Assembly: GCA_021323175.1 (NCBI GenBank) | Contig: JAJTCK010000008.1 | Coordinates: forward strand, 1-42,547 | Source of the DNA: Solirubrobacterales bacterium | GTDB lineage: Bacteria > Actinomycetota > Thermoleophilia > Solirubrobacterales > 70-9 | Length of the DNA stretch: 42,547 nt | Reading direction: 5' to 3' | Shown: positions 15,128 to 24,611 of the stretch, one piece after another | How the letters are laid out: every line of letters starts with the position of its first letter | How positions within the stretch are numbered: position 1 is the first letter of the stretch | The notes under the pieces: model-generated | Seen by the model: only the letters and a program-made list of their open reading frames with translations | The model's database searches: none | What the model was told of the DNA's origin: nothing | Program-made: the position numbers and the translations under genes

Positions 15128-16564
15128 CTATTCGGATGCCAGCCTGCGGGCAAGCGCCATGGCCGAGGCGCGGTCGGGCACCTCACCTGCGAACGCCGCC
15201 GCCCGCAGCCGCTCGAGGATCTCGCCCATCCGGGGTCCCGGCTCCACGCCGAGCTCCGCGCGCAGCTCCTCGCCGCTCAGCGGCGGCCGCGGCGGCTCAG
15301 CGTGCCAGGCGAGCGCCTCGGCCAGCATCTCCCGGGCGACATCAAGGTGGGCGCCGACCATCTCCTCGCTCGCCAGCGGCCCGCTGCCCCTCGCCGCCAG
15401 GCGGTCGGACACGCTGAGCAAGGTCACGTCGGCCCCAACCGGCTCGGTGGCGCGCAGGTAGTCATAGACCCTCTCCAGCCCGAGCGGGCGCTCCCAGATC
15501 ATGAAACCCAGGCGCAGGTGATGCAGCGCCAGGCCCTGGAGGTGGTCGCTGAGGGCGCGGCTCGTGCGGAGGCGCCGGCAGATCCCCTCGATCAACTCGG
15601 CCCCGACGCGGTCGTGTCCGATGAACGTGACCGTTCCCTCACGCTCCTCGCGCGTGTCCGGCTTTCCCAGGTCGTGGAAGAGCGCTCCCCACCGCAGCGC
15701 CTGCCCGCGGCTCATCTCGTCGGCGAGCGGCTCGGCCAGGAACTCCTCGATCCGGTCCGCCTGCGCGGCGTCGAAGGACTCCAGGTCGGCCTCGATCGAG
15801 AGCCATTCCCCCAGCACGGCCAGCGTGTGGTCGTGGACGTCGAGGTGGTGGTTGGGGTTCTGGATGACCCCACGGGTCGCGGCCAGCTCGGGCAGCACAA
15901 CGGGGGTCAGCCCCAGCGCCTGCATCAAGGAGAGGGAGCGCATCGGCTCGGGACCGCCGATCATCTGCCGCAACTCGGCGAGCTGGCGCTCCCCTGCGGC
16001 GTCAGCGGCGCTCGGAGCGAGTGACCCGATCATCACCTGCGTGACCGGGTCGATCTCCAGCGAGTGAGCGGCCGCGATGCGGGGCGCGCGCAGCAAGCGC
16101 AGGGGGTCGGCGAGCAGTGCCTCCTCGGCGGTCGCGCGGAGCGTCCTTCGCTCGGCGTCGGAGACACCTCCGGTCGGGTCGACCGGCTCGCCCCCCGCAA
16201 GCGCGACCGCGACGGCGTTGACAGTGAAGTCGCGCTGCCTCAGGTCGTCCTCGATGCGCGGCGCCCGCAGCGCCGTCACGTCCACGTGCCAGCCCTTGCC
16301 CGACTCGATCGCCCGCCAGGTGGCGTGGCGCTCGCTCAGCGCGAAGGCGACCCCACCCGATTCCCCCGCGATGGCGCGCGCGGCGTCCTGCTCGCGGCCG
16401 GCCGGGACGGCGAGGTCGGCGTCGGCCACCTCCTCGCCAAGGATCGCGTTGCGGACGGCGCCGCCGACGATCCAGGCATCCTCTTCGGCGCCCAGCGCGC
16501 GTCGGGCCACGGCGATGGACTCGGCGGCGCCGAGCCGGTCCTCCAGGGTGGCGGCGCCGCTCAC
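15128..16564 (-). CDS. CCA-adding enzyme/poly(A) polymerase family protein with HD domain
   Basis: 478 residues, GTG start at 16564 overlapping the alr stop. Class II nucleotidyltransferase head: WIVGGAVRNAILGEEVADAD supplies the GG-x-VR loop and the DxD metal carboxylates; LRQRDFTVNAVAV and DPLRLLRAPRIAAAHSL are the nucleotide-recognition motifs. A C-terminal HD phosphohydrolase-like part follows (HDHTLAVLGEW, ALFHDLGKPDTREE, GHDRVGAELIE). Such proteins add CCA to tRNA 3' ends or A-tails to RNA; the HD part repairs 2',3'-cyclic phosphates in some relatives. It occupies the position after alr where tsaE is often found in actinobacteria. Which activity it has cannot be decided from the sequence alone. 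Confidence 0.88.
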   Translation of the reverse strand: MSGAATLEDRLGAAESIAVARRALGAEEDAWIVGGAVRNAILGEEVADADLAVPAGREQDAARAIAGESGGVAFALSERHATWRAIESGKGWHVDVTALRAPRIEDDLRQRDFTVNAVAVALAGGEPVDPTGGVSDAERRTLRATAEEALLADPLRLLRAPRIAAAHSLEIDPVTQVMIGSLAPSAADAAGERQLAELRQMIGGPEPMRSLSLMQALGLTPVVLPELAATRGVIQNPNHHLDVHDHTLAVLGEWLSIEADLESFDAAQADRIEEFLAEPLADEMSRGQALRWGALFHDLGKPDTREEREGTVTFIGHDRVGAELIEGICRRLRTSRALSDHLQGLALHHLRLGFMIWERPLGLERVYDYLRATEPVGADVTLLSVSDRLAARGSGPLASEEMVGAHLDVAREMLAEALAWHAEPPRPPLSGEELRAELGVEPGPRMGEILERLRAAAFAGEVPDRASAMALARRLASE

Positions 16565-17691
16565 GAGCCGTGCGCGCGCGGGACCCGTTGCGAAACCGCG
16601 CAGGTGATCTCGTAGTTGATGGTGCCGAGCGCCTTCGCCATCTCCTCGGCGCCGATGCGCTCATCGCCTTGCGACCCGATCAGGACTCCCGCGTCGCCGG
16701 GCTCGACCTCCGTCTCGGGACCGAGGTCCACCGTGATGTTGTCCATCGAGACGGTCCCGGCGATCGGATGGCGCCTGCCGCGGATGAGGACCGAGCCGAC
16801 GTTGCCGAGCCCGCGCCTGACACCGTCCCCGTAGCCGACCGGGAGCACGCCGACCCACGTGTCCGCCGGTGCGCGCCAGGTGCGCCCGTACCCCGCACTA
16901 GCCCCGGCGGGGAAGCGCTTCACGTCTGCGACGTAGGAGCGGAGCTCCATGGCGGGCCTCAGGCCGTGGGCCGCGGGGTCCTCCTGGAAGGGATCGAGCC
17001 CGTAGATCGCGATGCCGCAACGGACCATGTCGAAGTGGCTCCCGGGCTCGCGCAGGGTCGCGGCGCTGTTGGCGGCGTGGACGGTGCAGCCGGGGGCGAG
17101 CTCGCGGACTCGCTCGGCGACGTGCCGGAAGGCGTCGAGCTGCTCGCCAAAGAATGTGTCGCCGCGCTCGTCGGCGGTGGCGAAGTGGGTCCACACGCCG
17201 GCCAACTCGAGGTGCGGGTCCTGCGCGCAGGCCCGGGCCAGATCAAGGACCGCCTCGGGGTCGCGCTCGCCCAGCCGTCCCATGCCGCTGTCGTGCTTGA
17301 CGTGCGCACGGACGTGCTCGCCGCGCTCGGCCGCACGTCGAGAGCACAGCTCGCGAAAGCCCTGGCGCCAGACAGCGACCTCTGCCCCTGCATCGAGCGC
17401 GAGCCCCAGCTCGGACTCCGTCAGAGCCCCCATAACGAACAGCGGCGTCTCGGGAAAGTGCTGGCGCAGCTCCTCGGCCTCAGCCGCCGCCGCGACTGCG
17501 AGCCGACTAGCCCCGCCGCGCAGCGCCGCGGCCGCGCAAGGAGCCGCCCCGTGGCCGTAGGCGTCGGCCTTTACGACCGCGCACAGCTCGGCGCCGTCCG
17601 ACAGCGCGTCCACCAGCCGGCCGCAGTTGGCCTCGACTGCTCCCGTGTCGATCACGGCCCAGGCGCGCCGGGTCTCGTCATCGCGGCTCAC
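16561..17691 (-). CDS. alr: Alanine racemase
   Basis: 376 residues from GTG 17691, overlapping the nnr stop (GTGA). A PLP enzyme making D-alanine for peptidoglycan. The PLP lysine is in CAVVKADAYGHGA (near residue 35). The second-base tyrosine region is SAGYGRTWRAP, and GTVSMDNITVDLGP is the conserved C-terminal-domain motif. HVKHDSGMGRLG and VRCGIAIYGLDP are further family blocks. Full length and apparently intact. It lies in the glmM-glmS-acpS-nnr-alr block that supplies cell-wall precursors; no promoter is seen within the block here. Confidence 0.96.
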   Translation of the reverse strand: MSRDDETRRAWAVIDTGAVEANCGRLVDALSDGAELCAVVKADAYGHGAAPCAAAALRGGASRLAVAAAAEAEELRQHFPETPLFVMGALTESELGLALDAGAEVAVWRQGFRELCSRRAAERGEHVRAHVKHDSGMGRLGERDPEAVLDLARACAQDPHLELAGVWTHFATADERGDTFFGEQLDAFRHVAERVRELAPGCTVHAANSAATLREPGSHFDMVRCGIAIYGLDPFQEDPAAHGLRPAMELRSYVADVKRFPAGASAGYGRTWRAPADTWVGVLPVGYGDGVRRGLGNVGSVLIRGRRHPIAGTVSMDNITVDLGPETEVEPGDAGVLIGSQGDERIGAEEMAKALGTINYEITCAVSQRVPRAHGS

Positions 17692-19205
17692 GGCGCGAGC
17701 CCCGCGGGCAGCGCCTCGACCACGTCGCCGGCGATCACCGACTCGGGCGCGCCGATGCGCTCGGCCGCCACGAGGCCGGCCCGCGTGTGCGCGAGCACGG
17801 CGGCGCAGGCGGCCGCGAACGGATCGACGCCGCGCGCCATCATGGCCCCACACACGCCCGAGAGGACGTCCCCTGTCCCGGCCGTCGCGAGCGCCGGGGA
17901 CCCTCCGCGGCTGATGGCGAAGCGCTCGCCGTCGGTGACGATCGTGTCGTCGCCCTTCAGGACCACGATCGAGCCGCTTGCCTGTGCCGCTTCGCGCGCA
18001 GAGCCGAGGCGCCTGGCCCTGACCCGCTCGGAGCCGGTCTCGAGCAGGCGTCCCAGCTCGCCCTCGTGGGGAGTCAGCACGGTCGCATGCTGCCGCTTCG
18101 CCAGCGGGCCGATCCGCCCGGCGTGCGCATTCAGCCCGTCGGCGTCGATCAGCAGCGGAGCCTCGATTCGTTTCGCCAGTTCGCGCACCAGGTCCCTGGT
18201 GCCGTCGTCTCGTCCGATTCCGGGCCCCAAGATGACCGCGGCGGCCCTGGCGGTGGCCTCCATGATCTGCTCGGAGGCGGCGCGCCGCAGCCTCCCCTCC
18301 CTGCTCGCGCAGCCGACTGACATGACCTCGGTCAACTTCACTTCGAAGATCTGCTCCAACTCGGCCGGTACCGCGACGGTCGCGTAGCCCGCCCCGCTTC
18401 GGATCGCGGCCCGCGCCGCGAGGCAGACCGCGCCGGTCAGGCCCCGGGAGCCGCCGACTATCGCCACCTGGCCGGAGCTGAACTTGGTCGACCCGGCCCC
18501 GCGCCCCGGCAGCAAAGACAGGACCTGCGGGTCGATCAGGCCCGCCGCCGCCTCGGTGCCCGTCGGCGCGCGGTCGGGGATCCCGATCGGGGCGACCTCC
18601 AGCCGGCCCGTGTGCGTCTTTCCCGGGGCGATCCAATGGCCGACTTTGGCCGCATGGAAGGTGACGGTGACATCGGCCGCCACAGCGACCCCCTGGGCCT
18701 CTCCGCTCGAAGCGTCCACACCCGAGGCGATGTCGGTCGCGACCACGATCCCCTCCGTCGAGTTGATCGCCTCGATCGCGGCGCCCGCGGGGTCGCGCGG
18801 CTCACCCGAGAAACCGGTCCCGAAGATCGCGTCGACGATGACGCTCGCTTCACCAAGCGCCTCATCGAGGGCGCCGCCCTCGATGAGCCGGGCGCCGGGA
18901 TAGCGCTCCAGGTTCGCCCCGGCATCTGCCGAGAGCTCCTCCGCGGGCCACAGCAGCAGCGCATCGGCCTCGTAGCCCATCCCGGCGAGCAGGCGCGCGG
19001 TCACCAGGCCGTCTCCGCCGTTGTTGCCCTTGCCGCAGACGATCGCCACCCGCCGGCCGCTCGCTGCCTTGGCCGCCGCCTCGGCGACCGCCCTCCCCGC
19101 GTTCTCCATCAGCTCCAGGGACGGCACGCCCCGGTCCTCGATCGCCCAGCGATCGACGGCCCGCATCCCGTCGGCGTCCAGCAGTGGGCTCAGCCACGGC
19201 TCCAT
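17688..19205 (-). CDS. nnr: Bifunctional NAD(P)H-hydrate epimerase/dehydratase
   Basis: 505 residues from ATG 19205. N-terminal YjeF_N epimerase domain (~1-215): VPSLELMENAGRAVAE, VCGKGNNGGDGLVTARLL, VDAIFGTGFSG, DIASGVDASSG. C-terminal ribokinase-like ADP/ATP-dependent dehydratase domain (~230-505): VILGPGIGRDDGTRD, LTPHEGELGRLL, GTGDVLSGVCGAMMARGV. Together they repair hydrated NADH and NADPH. The two-domain fusion is usual in bacteria. Between acpS and alr, its regular actinobacterial location; 42 bases after acpS. Confidence 0.96.
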   Translation of the reverse strand: MEPWLSPLLDADGMRAVDRWAIEDRGVPSLELMENAGRAVAEAAAKAASGRRVAIVCGKGNNGGDGLVTARLLAGMGYEADALLLWPAEELSADAGANLERYPGARLIEGGALDEALGEASVIVDAIFGTGFSGEPRDPAGAAIEAINSTEGIVVATDIASGVDASSGEAQGVAVAADVTVTFHAAKVGHWIAPGKTHTGRLEVAPIGIPDRAPTGTEAAAGLIDPQVLSLLPGRGAGSTKFSSGQVAIVGGSRGLTGAVCLAARAAIRSGAGYATVAVPAELEQIFEVKLTEVMSVGCASREGRLRRAASEQIMEATARAAAVILGPGIGRDDGTRDLVRELAKRIEAPLLIDADGLNAHAGRIGPLAKRQHATVLTPHEGELGRLLETGSERVRARRLGSAREAAQASGSIVVLKGDDTIVTDGERFAISRGGSPALATAGTGDVLSGVCGAMMARGVDPFAAACAAVLAHTRAGLVAAERIGAPESVIAGDVVEALPAGLAP

Positions 19206-19247
19206 GCCGCCAGCCTAGCCGCGGCCCGGTTGAGATCCCGGGCGCGG

Positions 19248-19601
19248 TCAGCCGGTCTCGGCGAGCGCGATCGCGGCCGCCGTCTCGCGCGAGTGGGTCA
19301 GCGAGATGGACAGCGTCCGACCCTCGGCCGCCTCGGCCGCCTGGCCGTGCAGGCGGACCTCGGGCGGGACACCGGGCACGACCTCGATCTGGCCCGGCGA
19401 GAGAGCGGGGCCGCCCAGCGCCTTGATCACCGCTTCCTTGGCGGCGAAGCGCGCCGCGAGGTGCCGTCCGGGCCGGGCGCGCTCATCGGCGTAGGCGAGC
19501 TCGGCGGGAGTGAACAGGCGGTCCCGCAGCCCGGGACGCCGCTCCAGTGCTCGCTCGATCCTGTCGATCTCGATCAGGTCGATGCCGACGCCCGCCCGCA
19601 T
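19248..19601 (-). CDS. acpS: Holo-[acyl-carrier-protein] synthase
   Basis: 117 residues from ATG 19601, the normal AcpS length. Transfers 4'-phosphopantetheine from CoA to acyl carrier protein. Motifs: [14 protein letters not shown] with the Mg-binding Asp near residue 8, and [13 protein letters not shown] with the second acidic ligand, plus the C-terminal [17 protein letters not shown]. It begins 7 bases after the stop of the DUF3352 lipoprotein, so the two are probably co-transcribed. Confidence 0.96.
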   Translation of the reverse strand: MRAGVGIDLIEIDRIERALERRPGLRDRLFTPAELAYADERARPGRHLAARFAAKEAVIKALGGPALSPGQIEVVPGVPPEVRLHGQAAEAAEGRTLSISLTHSRETAAAIALAETG

Positions 19602-19608
19602 CGCAGGG

Positions 19609-21192
19609 TCAGTCGCTGAAGCGCACGACGAAGCGCGACAGGGCGCGACCGCCGCTTTCGCGCGTGCCCGCCGCCACGAAGTCCATTGCGTCGAGATAGG
19701 GCCTCGCTTCGGCGAAGTCCGCATCGTCCTGTCCGGTCGATTCGACCAGCGCGACGATGGGCGCGAACTCGACGAGCAGGTTGAGGGCCGTGCCTTCGCC
19801 CAGTGCCTCGGTGGCGGCCTGGAAGTTGGACGAGCCGGTCAGGCCGCCGTCGCCGGAGAGGAGCGCGGTCGCCGACGGGCCAACCCCGATGACCACGCGC
19901 TCGCCGGATGAGGCCACGTTGATCGGCACCGGCAGGTCGGGAGTCCTGATCGTGAAGCCGTTGTCGGCGCCCTCCGCGCTGAGCGGCTCGATCTTGGCGC
20001 CGCTGCGCCGGACTGCGGTGCGAATGGCACCGAGCAATCGGTTTCGTGCGCCTGCGTCGGGCACCTCGAACACGCCGCCGACCTGGAGTTCCGTGATGCT
20101 CTCGCCCGCCGCGAAGAACGCGGCGTCCCCGATGTCGGAGATGTCGTCCAGGCTGAATCCGAGCTGGCGCTCCAGCTGCGTGTTCACCTGGTCGATCTGT
20201 CCCTGCGGCAGTGAGCCGGCGGCCTGGTTGAAGCCGGCGCCGAAGGAGCGGCCGATGTCGGGAATGGCCGCGGCGGCCCACGAGTCCGCGAAGCCGGCGT
20301 CCAGCAGGGGCGAGGGATCTCCCGCACCGCCGACGGCCTCGGTGGCCGCGGCTGAGACCTCAACGGCGGCCTCGTCCTCGGTCATCGTGAGGGCGCCAAG
20401 GACCGGCTCCTCCAGGTACTGGCCATAGGTCCGCTCGAGTTGGGAGCGCAGCTGGGCCGAGAAGCCTGGGGTCGCCGGGATCGCGTCCAGGATCGCCTTG
20501 CCGTCGACGTAGAGGCTGCCCATCAGCTCGTCGCCGTACTCGTCGCGGAAGTCCGTGTAGGTGGACTCGGTGGAAAGCGACTCCCCCGCCGCGGCGTCCA
20601 CCGCGTCCTTGAAGCCCTGCTCAGTTCCGGCCACCAGGACTCCGTCGAAGGCGCCCGCCGCGGTCGGCTCGCCGGACTCGTCCTCGGAGAGGTCGTAGGA
20701 GATGCCCTCGTACTCCTGCTCGGTGAGGCGCTCGTCATCCTCCTCGGCGAACTCGCGAATCTTGTCCATGGTCTGGTCCTCGTCGGTGGTCTCAGCAATG
20801 AACGCCCCGTCGGTGACGTCGGTCGAGCCGTCGCGGCCGGACTTGAACCCCGTCACGTAGAACCCGGCGGTCTCTCCGAGCCAGGGCTCGATGTCATCCT
20901 CGTAGGTGACGTCGCTGCCGTCCTCCTTGACGCTCGAGTCGAACTCATCAATCAGGCGGTCGCCGGCCTGATCGCCGTTCGGGAAGCGCTCGAGAATCGA
21001 GTCCAGCGAGTCCTTCAGGTCACCCTCGGGCTTGATCGCCCCCTCGGCGAAGACGACGGAATCGGACGGCGCGAAGCCGGTCAGGTCAGTCGAGCCGCTC
21101 TCGTCGTCATCGCCTCCGCAGCCCAAGATCGCGGCGGCGAGGACGCCGGTCAACAGAAGTGTCGTACCCTTCCGCCCCAAGATCGAGCGCAT
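19609..21192 (-). CDS. DUF3352-type lipoprotein
   Basis: 527 residues from ATG 21192. A short basic start (MRSILGRK), hydrophobic core and lipobox LAAAILGC predict an acidic lipoprotein anchored outside the membrane (GGDDDESGS after the Cys). The remainder matches the layout of DUF3352 proteins: [18 protein letters not shown] near the start, a central [20 protein letters not shown], and [16 protein letters not shown] near the end. Function unknown in the family. Markedly acidic and lacking cysteine apart from the lipobox. It sits between glmS and acpS, interrupting the otherwise classic gene order, and begins 89 bases after the glmS stop. Confidence 0.8.
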   Translation of the reverse strand: MRSILGRKGTTLLLTGVLAAAILGCGGDDDESGSTDLTGFAPSDSVVFAEGAIKPEGDLKDSLDSILERFPNGDQAGDRLIDEFDSSVKEDGSDVTYEDDIEPWLGETAGFYVTGFKSGRDGSTDVTDGAFIAETTDEDQTMDKIREFAEEDDERLTEQEYEGISYDLSEDESGEPTAAGAFDGVLVAGTEQGFKDAVDAAAGESLSTESTYTDFRDEYGDELMGSLYVDGKAILDAIPATPGFSAQLRSQLERTYGQYLEEPVLGALTMTEDEAAVEVSAAATEAVGGAGDPSPLLDAGFADSWAAAAIPDIGRSFGAGFNQAAGSLPQGQIDQVNTQLERQLGFSLDDISDIGDAAFFAAGESITELQVGGVFEVPDAGARNRLLGAIRTAVRRSGAKIEPLSAEGADNGFTIRTPDLPVPINVASSGERVVIGVGPSATALLSGDGGLTGSSNFQAATEALGEGTALNLLVEFAPIVALVESTGQDDADFAEARPYLDAMDFVAAGTRESGGRALSRFVVRFSD

Positions 21193-21280
21193 GCTAGCCG
21201 GGTGCCGCGGGAAACCTGCGCCGCCACTCCACGGTGACCGTGTTCGTCAGACCGGCCCCGCTTCCGAATCTGGCGTACGC

Positions 21281-23146
21281 CTATTCGACGGTGACTGTCT
21301 TCGCCAGATTTCTCGGCTGATCGACGTTCAGGTCGTTCAGCCTTGCGATGTAGTAGGCGAGCAGCTGCAGCGGCACGATCGCCAGGATCGGCTGCAGGAT
21401 CCAGTCGGCCCGCGGCACGTACAGGGTCTGGTCGGCGACGTCGGCGACCTGGTCGGTCCCTTCGCTCGCGATCGCCACGACGTCCGCGCCTCGCGCTCGG
21501 ACCTCCGCAATGTTGGAGAGCATCTTCTCCAGCACGGGGCTGTCGGTGGCGACGCAGATGACCGGCGTCTCCTCGTTGAGCAGGGCGATCGGGCCATGCT
21601 TCATCTCGCCGGCCGCATAGGCATCGGTGGGGATGTAGGAGATCTCCTTCAGCTTCAGCGCGCCCTCCAGGCAGACGGGCAGGCCGATGTGCCTGCCGAG
21701 ATAGAGAAAGAAGCGGCGCTGGTGATGCGCTTGGGCGATTGCCTGGACGGGCTCGTCCACGATCTCGATCGTCTCCTCGATCTTCGAGGGGATGTTCTTG
21801 AGCTGCGCGACCAGCTCGGCCCGGCGCTCCTTCGGCACCGTCCCGCGCAGCTCGGCGAGGCGCAGGCCGAGCAGGTACATCACGGCGACCTCGCTGACGA
21901 AGGTCTTGGTCGCGGCGACCCCGATTTCCAGGCCCGCGCGGGTGAACAGGACGGCGTCGGAGTCGCGCGTGGCCTGGCTGCCCATCACGTTCGTTACGGC
22001 CAACACCTTCGCCCCCCCTTCGCGGGCCAGGCGCATGGCGGCCAGAGTGTCTGCCGTCTCGCCGGACTGCGTGATGCCGACGACCAGGTCGTTCTCGCGC
22101 AGGACCGGTTCGCGGTAGCGGTACTCGGAGGCAACGTCCATCTCGACCGGGACGCGCGCCCATTGCTCGATCGCGTAGCGGCCCACGAGGCCCGCGTGGT
22201 AGCTCGTCCCGCAGGCGACGATGACGATGCGGTCGATGTTCCTCAGATACTCGTCGTCGAGCTCGACATCGGAGAGATCGACTCCGTCAAGGCCGGGCAA
22301 CCGATCTGTGATCGTCTCGGCGACGGCGTCGGGCTGCTCGTGGATCTCCTTCATCATGAAGGTGGGCCAACCGCCCTTCTCGGCGGCGTCCTCGTCCCAG
22401 GTGACCTCCTCATCGTCGCGGGTCACCGCGTTCCCCCCGGCGTCCGTGATCTCGGCGCCCTCGGAGGTGATCGTGACCAGCTCGCCGTTCTCGATCTCCA
22501 GAACGCGGCGGGTCTCGGCCAGGAAGGCTGGGATCGCCGAAGCGACGAAGGTCTCGTCGTCGCCCAGGCCGACGATCAGCGGGCACTCTTTGCGGGCCGC
22601 GACCAGCACGTCGGGTTGGTCGGAGTGCATTGCGACGAACGCATAGTGCCCGCGCAACTCGCCGAAAGCGGCGCGCACGGCCTCCGTCAGGTCGCCGTCG
22701 AAGTGGCGCTCGATCAGGTGGCTGACGATCTCGGCGTCGGTCTCGGAGCTGAACACGTGGCCGTCCTCGGCCAGTTCCTTGCGCAGCTCGCTGTGGTTCT
22801 CGACGATGCCGTTCAGGACGATGTGGATCTTGTCGCTGCAGTCGCCGTGGGGGTGCGCGTTCTCCTCGGTCACGCGGCCGTGCGTCGCCCAGCGGGTGTG
22901 TGCCACGCCGATCGTGGCGGGCGGCGCGCCAACCGCCACGTGGCCGGAGCCGTTGGCGCTCGCATGCTCCTTGATCGCCGCGCGAAGGTTCGAGAGGTTG
23001 CCGACAGCCCTGACGCTGTCGATCTTGCCGTCCGAAATCACCGAGATCCCCGCCGAGTCGTAACCACGGTACTCGAGCTTCTCGAGCCCGGCGATCAGCA
23101 GGTCCCGGCACGGTCGGTCACCCACGTATCCGACTATGCCGCACAT
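21281..23146 (-). CDS. glmS: Glutamine-fructose-6-phosphate aminotransferase (isomerizing)
   Basis: 621 residues from ATG 23146. Makes glucosamine-6-phosphate for peptidoglycan. N-terminal class II glutaminase domain with the catalytic Cys2 (MCGIVGYVGD), TRWATHGRVTEENAHPH and LNGIVENHSELR. Two SIS sugar-isomerase domains follow (ACGTSYHAGLVGRYAIEQW, GITQSGETADTLAAMR, EGALKLKEISYIPTDAY), and the C-terminal DQPRNLAKTVTVE tail ends the protein as in all GlmS enzymes. Complete. It follows glmM with a 150-base gap that contains no recognisable glmS ribozyme. Confidence 0.98.
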   Translation of the reverse strand: MCGIVGYVGDRPCRDLLIAGLEKLEYRGYDSAGISVISDGKIDSVRAVGNLSNLRAAIKEHASANGSGHVAVGAPPATIGVAHTRWATHGRVTEENAHPHGDCSDKIHIVLNGIVENHSELRKELAEDGHVFSSETDAEIVSHLIERHFDGDLTEAVRAAFGELRGHYAFVAMHSDQPDVLVAARKECPLIVGLGDDETFVASAIPAFLAETRRVLEIENGELVTITSEGAEITDAGGNAVTRDDEEVTWDEDAAEKGGWPTFMMKEIHEQPDAVAETITDRLPGLDGVDLSDVELDDEYLRNIDRIVIVACGTSYHAGLVGRYAIEQWARVPVEMDVASEYRYREPVLRENDLVVGITQSGETADTLAAMRLAREGGAKVLAVTNVMGSQATRDSDAVLFTRAGLEIGVAATKTFVSEVAVMYLLGLRLAELRGTVPKERRAELVAQLKNIPSKIEETIEIVDEPVQAIAQAHHQRRFFLYLGRHIGLPVCLEGALKLKEISYIPTDAYAAGEMKHGPIALLNEETPVICVATDSPVLEKMLSNIAEVRARGADVVAIASEGTDQVADVADQTLYVPRADWILQPILAIVPLQLLAYYIARLNDLNVDQPRNLAKTVTVE

Positions 23147-23296
23147 AAGAGGCGAGACAGGTTAGCCGCAGCGACGTGACGGGTGGGCGCCGGGTGGCAG
23201 GCGGAGAGGCGCGGGCGGCGGCCCCTCGCGTACCTTTCAGCGGCTAGCCGTCGAACGATTGGCCAGTCAGCGAAGCCTCACCGGGCACATCAGCTC
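23147..23296 (-). other. glmM-glmS intergenic leader
   Basis: 150 bases upstream of glmS. No gene. I looked for a glmS ribozyme core and for a terminator with a T-run and found neither. The length is unusual within this otherwise tightly packed block, so a promoter or an unrecognised leader element is possible. Confidence 0.35.
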
Positions 23297-24604
23297 TCAG
23301 GCCAGCTCGCGCTCGACGATCGCTACCAGGCGCGCGCTGACCGCGTCGCACTCATCCCCGGTGGGGGCCTCGACCATCACCCGCAGCAGCGGCTCCGTGC
23401 CTGACGGCCGCACCAGGACGCGGCCGCGGCCCTCGAGCTTCGAGTTCTCCTCGTCCACGGCCCGCCACAGCGCCTCAGCGTCATCGACCGCGCCGCGGTC
23501 GATGATCGTCACGTTCTCGAGCCTCTGCGGCAGGCGCTCGAACGCCTCGACGTCCTCGAGCTTGCGATCGCCCAAGGCCCGCAGCGTCAACAGCGCCGCC
23601 GCGATCCCGTCCCCCGTCGGCGTGAAGTCCGTCCAGATGATGTGCCCGGACTGCTCGCCGCCCAGGTTCCATTCGCGCTCGCTGAGCGCCTCGATCACGT
23701 AGCGGTCACCGACCTGGGTCTGGGCGATCTTGATGCCATCGGCCTCCAGCGCCTGGTGAAAGCCGTAGTTGGTCATCACCGTCACGGCGACACCGCCGTC
23801 GAGCTCGCCGCGCTCGCTCAGGTGGCGCGCCGCTAGGGCGATCAGCTCGTCGCCGTCGTGGATGCGGCCTCCACCGTCCACCGCGATCAGACGGTCCCCG
23901 TCTCCGTCGAACGCGAAGCCGATCTCGGCGTCCGAGCCCGCCACGTGCTCGGCCAGGGCCTGGGGAGAGGTCGCGCCGCAGGAGTCGTTGATGTTGCGGC
24001 CGTCGGGATCGGTGCCGATCGAGTCCACCTGGGCGCCCAGCCGCTCGAAGATCGCCGGCGCGACGCGGTAGGTGGAGCCGTTCGCGCAGTCCAATGCCAC
24101 CTTGCGCGCGCTCAGGTCCATCGCGAAGGCGTTGCGCAGCTCGCGGACGTAGTCGTCAAGAGCGCCCTGGAGGTCCTGCACCGAGCCCGCCTGGGGCGCG
24201 CCCTCGTCGTCCAACCGGGCCTCGATCCGGGCCTCGACCTCGTCGTCCAGCTTCATGCCGCGGCGGTCGAAGAACTTGATGCCGTTGTCGCCGAAGGGGT
24301 TGTGGGACGCCGAGACGACCGCGGCGAGGTCGAAGTCAAGCCGGCGGGCGATGACTGAGGCTGCTGGCGTGGGCAGGACCCCAGCGGTGAATGCGTCACC
24401 TCCTCCCGAGGCGATCCCGGACGCGAGGGCCGCCGCGAGCATTGGCCCGGACTCGCGGGTGTCCCGGATGATCAGCGCGCGCGGGCGGTCGGCATCGGAG
24501 ACCAGCGCGGCGGCTCGGCCCAGCCTGATCGCCAGATCGGCGGTCAGCAACTCCCCGACGGGGCCCCGAACCCCATCGGTACCGAACAGTCTGCGATCGG
24601 CCAA
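23297..24604 (-). CDS. glmM: Phosphoglucosamine mutase
   Basis: 435 residues; converts glucosamine-6-phosphate to glucosamine-1-phosphate. Begins RRLFGTDGVRGPVGE. Active-site serine loop VSASHNPFGDNGIKF, metal loop FDGDGDRLIAVDGGG, sugar loop GGEQSGHIIWTDF and phosphate-binding RPSGTEPLLRVMVEA are all intact. The only start before the first conserved motif is a TTG at 24604, seven bases past the rpsI stop, without a clear Shine-Dalgarno sequence; translational coupling to rpsI is likely. Standard place after rplM-rpsI in actinobacteria. Confidence 0.96.
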   Translation of the reverse strand: MADRRLFGTDGVRGPVGELLTADLAIRLGRAAALVSDADRPRALIIRDTRESGPMLAAALASGIASGGGDAFTAGVLPTPAASVIARRLDFDLAAVVSASHNPFGDNGIKFFDRRGMKLDDEVEARIEARLDDEGAPQAGSVQDLQGALDDYVRELRNAFAMDLSARKVALDCANGSTYRVAPAIFERLGAQVDSIGTDPDGRNINDSCGATSPQALAEHVAGSDAEIGFAFDGDGDRLIAVDGGGRIHDGDELIALAARHLSERGELDGGVAVTVMTNYGFHQALEADGIKIAQTQVGDRYVIEALSEREWNLGGEQSGHIIWTDFTPTGDGIAAALLTLRALGDRKLEDVEAFERLPQRLENVTIIDRGAVDDAEALWRAVDEENSKLEGRGRVLVRPSGTEPLLRVMVEAPTGDECDAVSARLVAIVERELA

Positions 24605-24611
24605 CGGGTCG

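Noticed and set aside
17692-18636. In-frame upstream extension of alr
   Set aside because: It overlaps nnr in another frame and is Arg/Gly-rich; the GTG at 17691 with a GTGA overlap gives a normal-length alanine racemase.
23147-23296. glmS ribozyme
   Set aside because: The conserved ribozyme core and cleavage-site context are not present in the leader of glmS.
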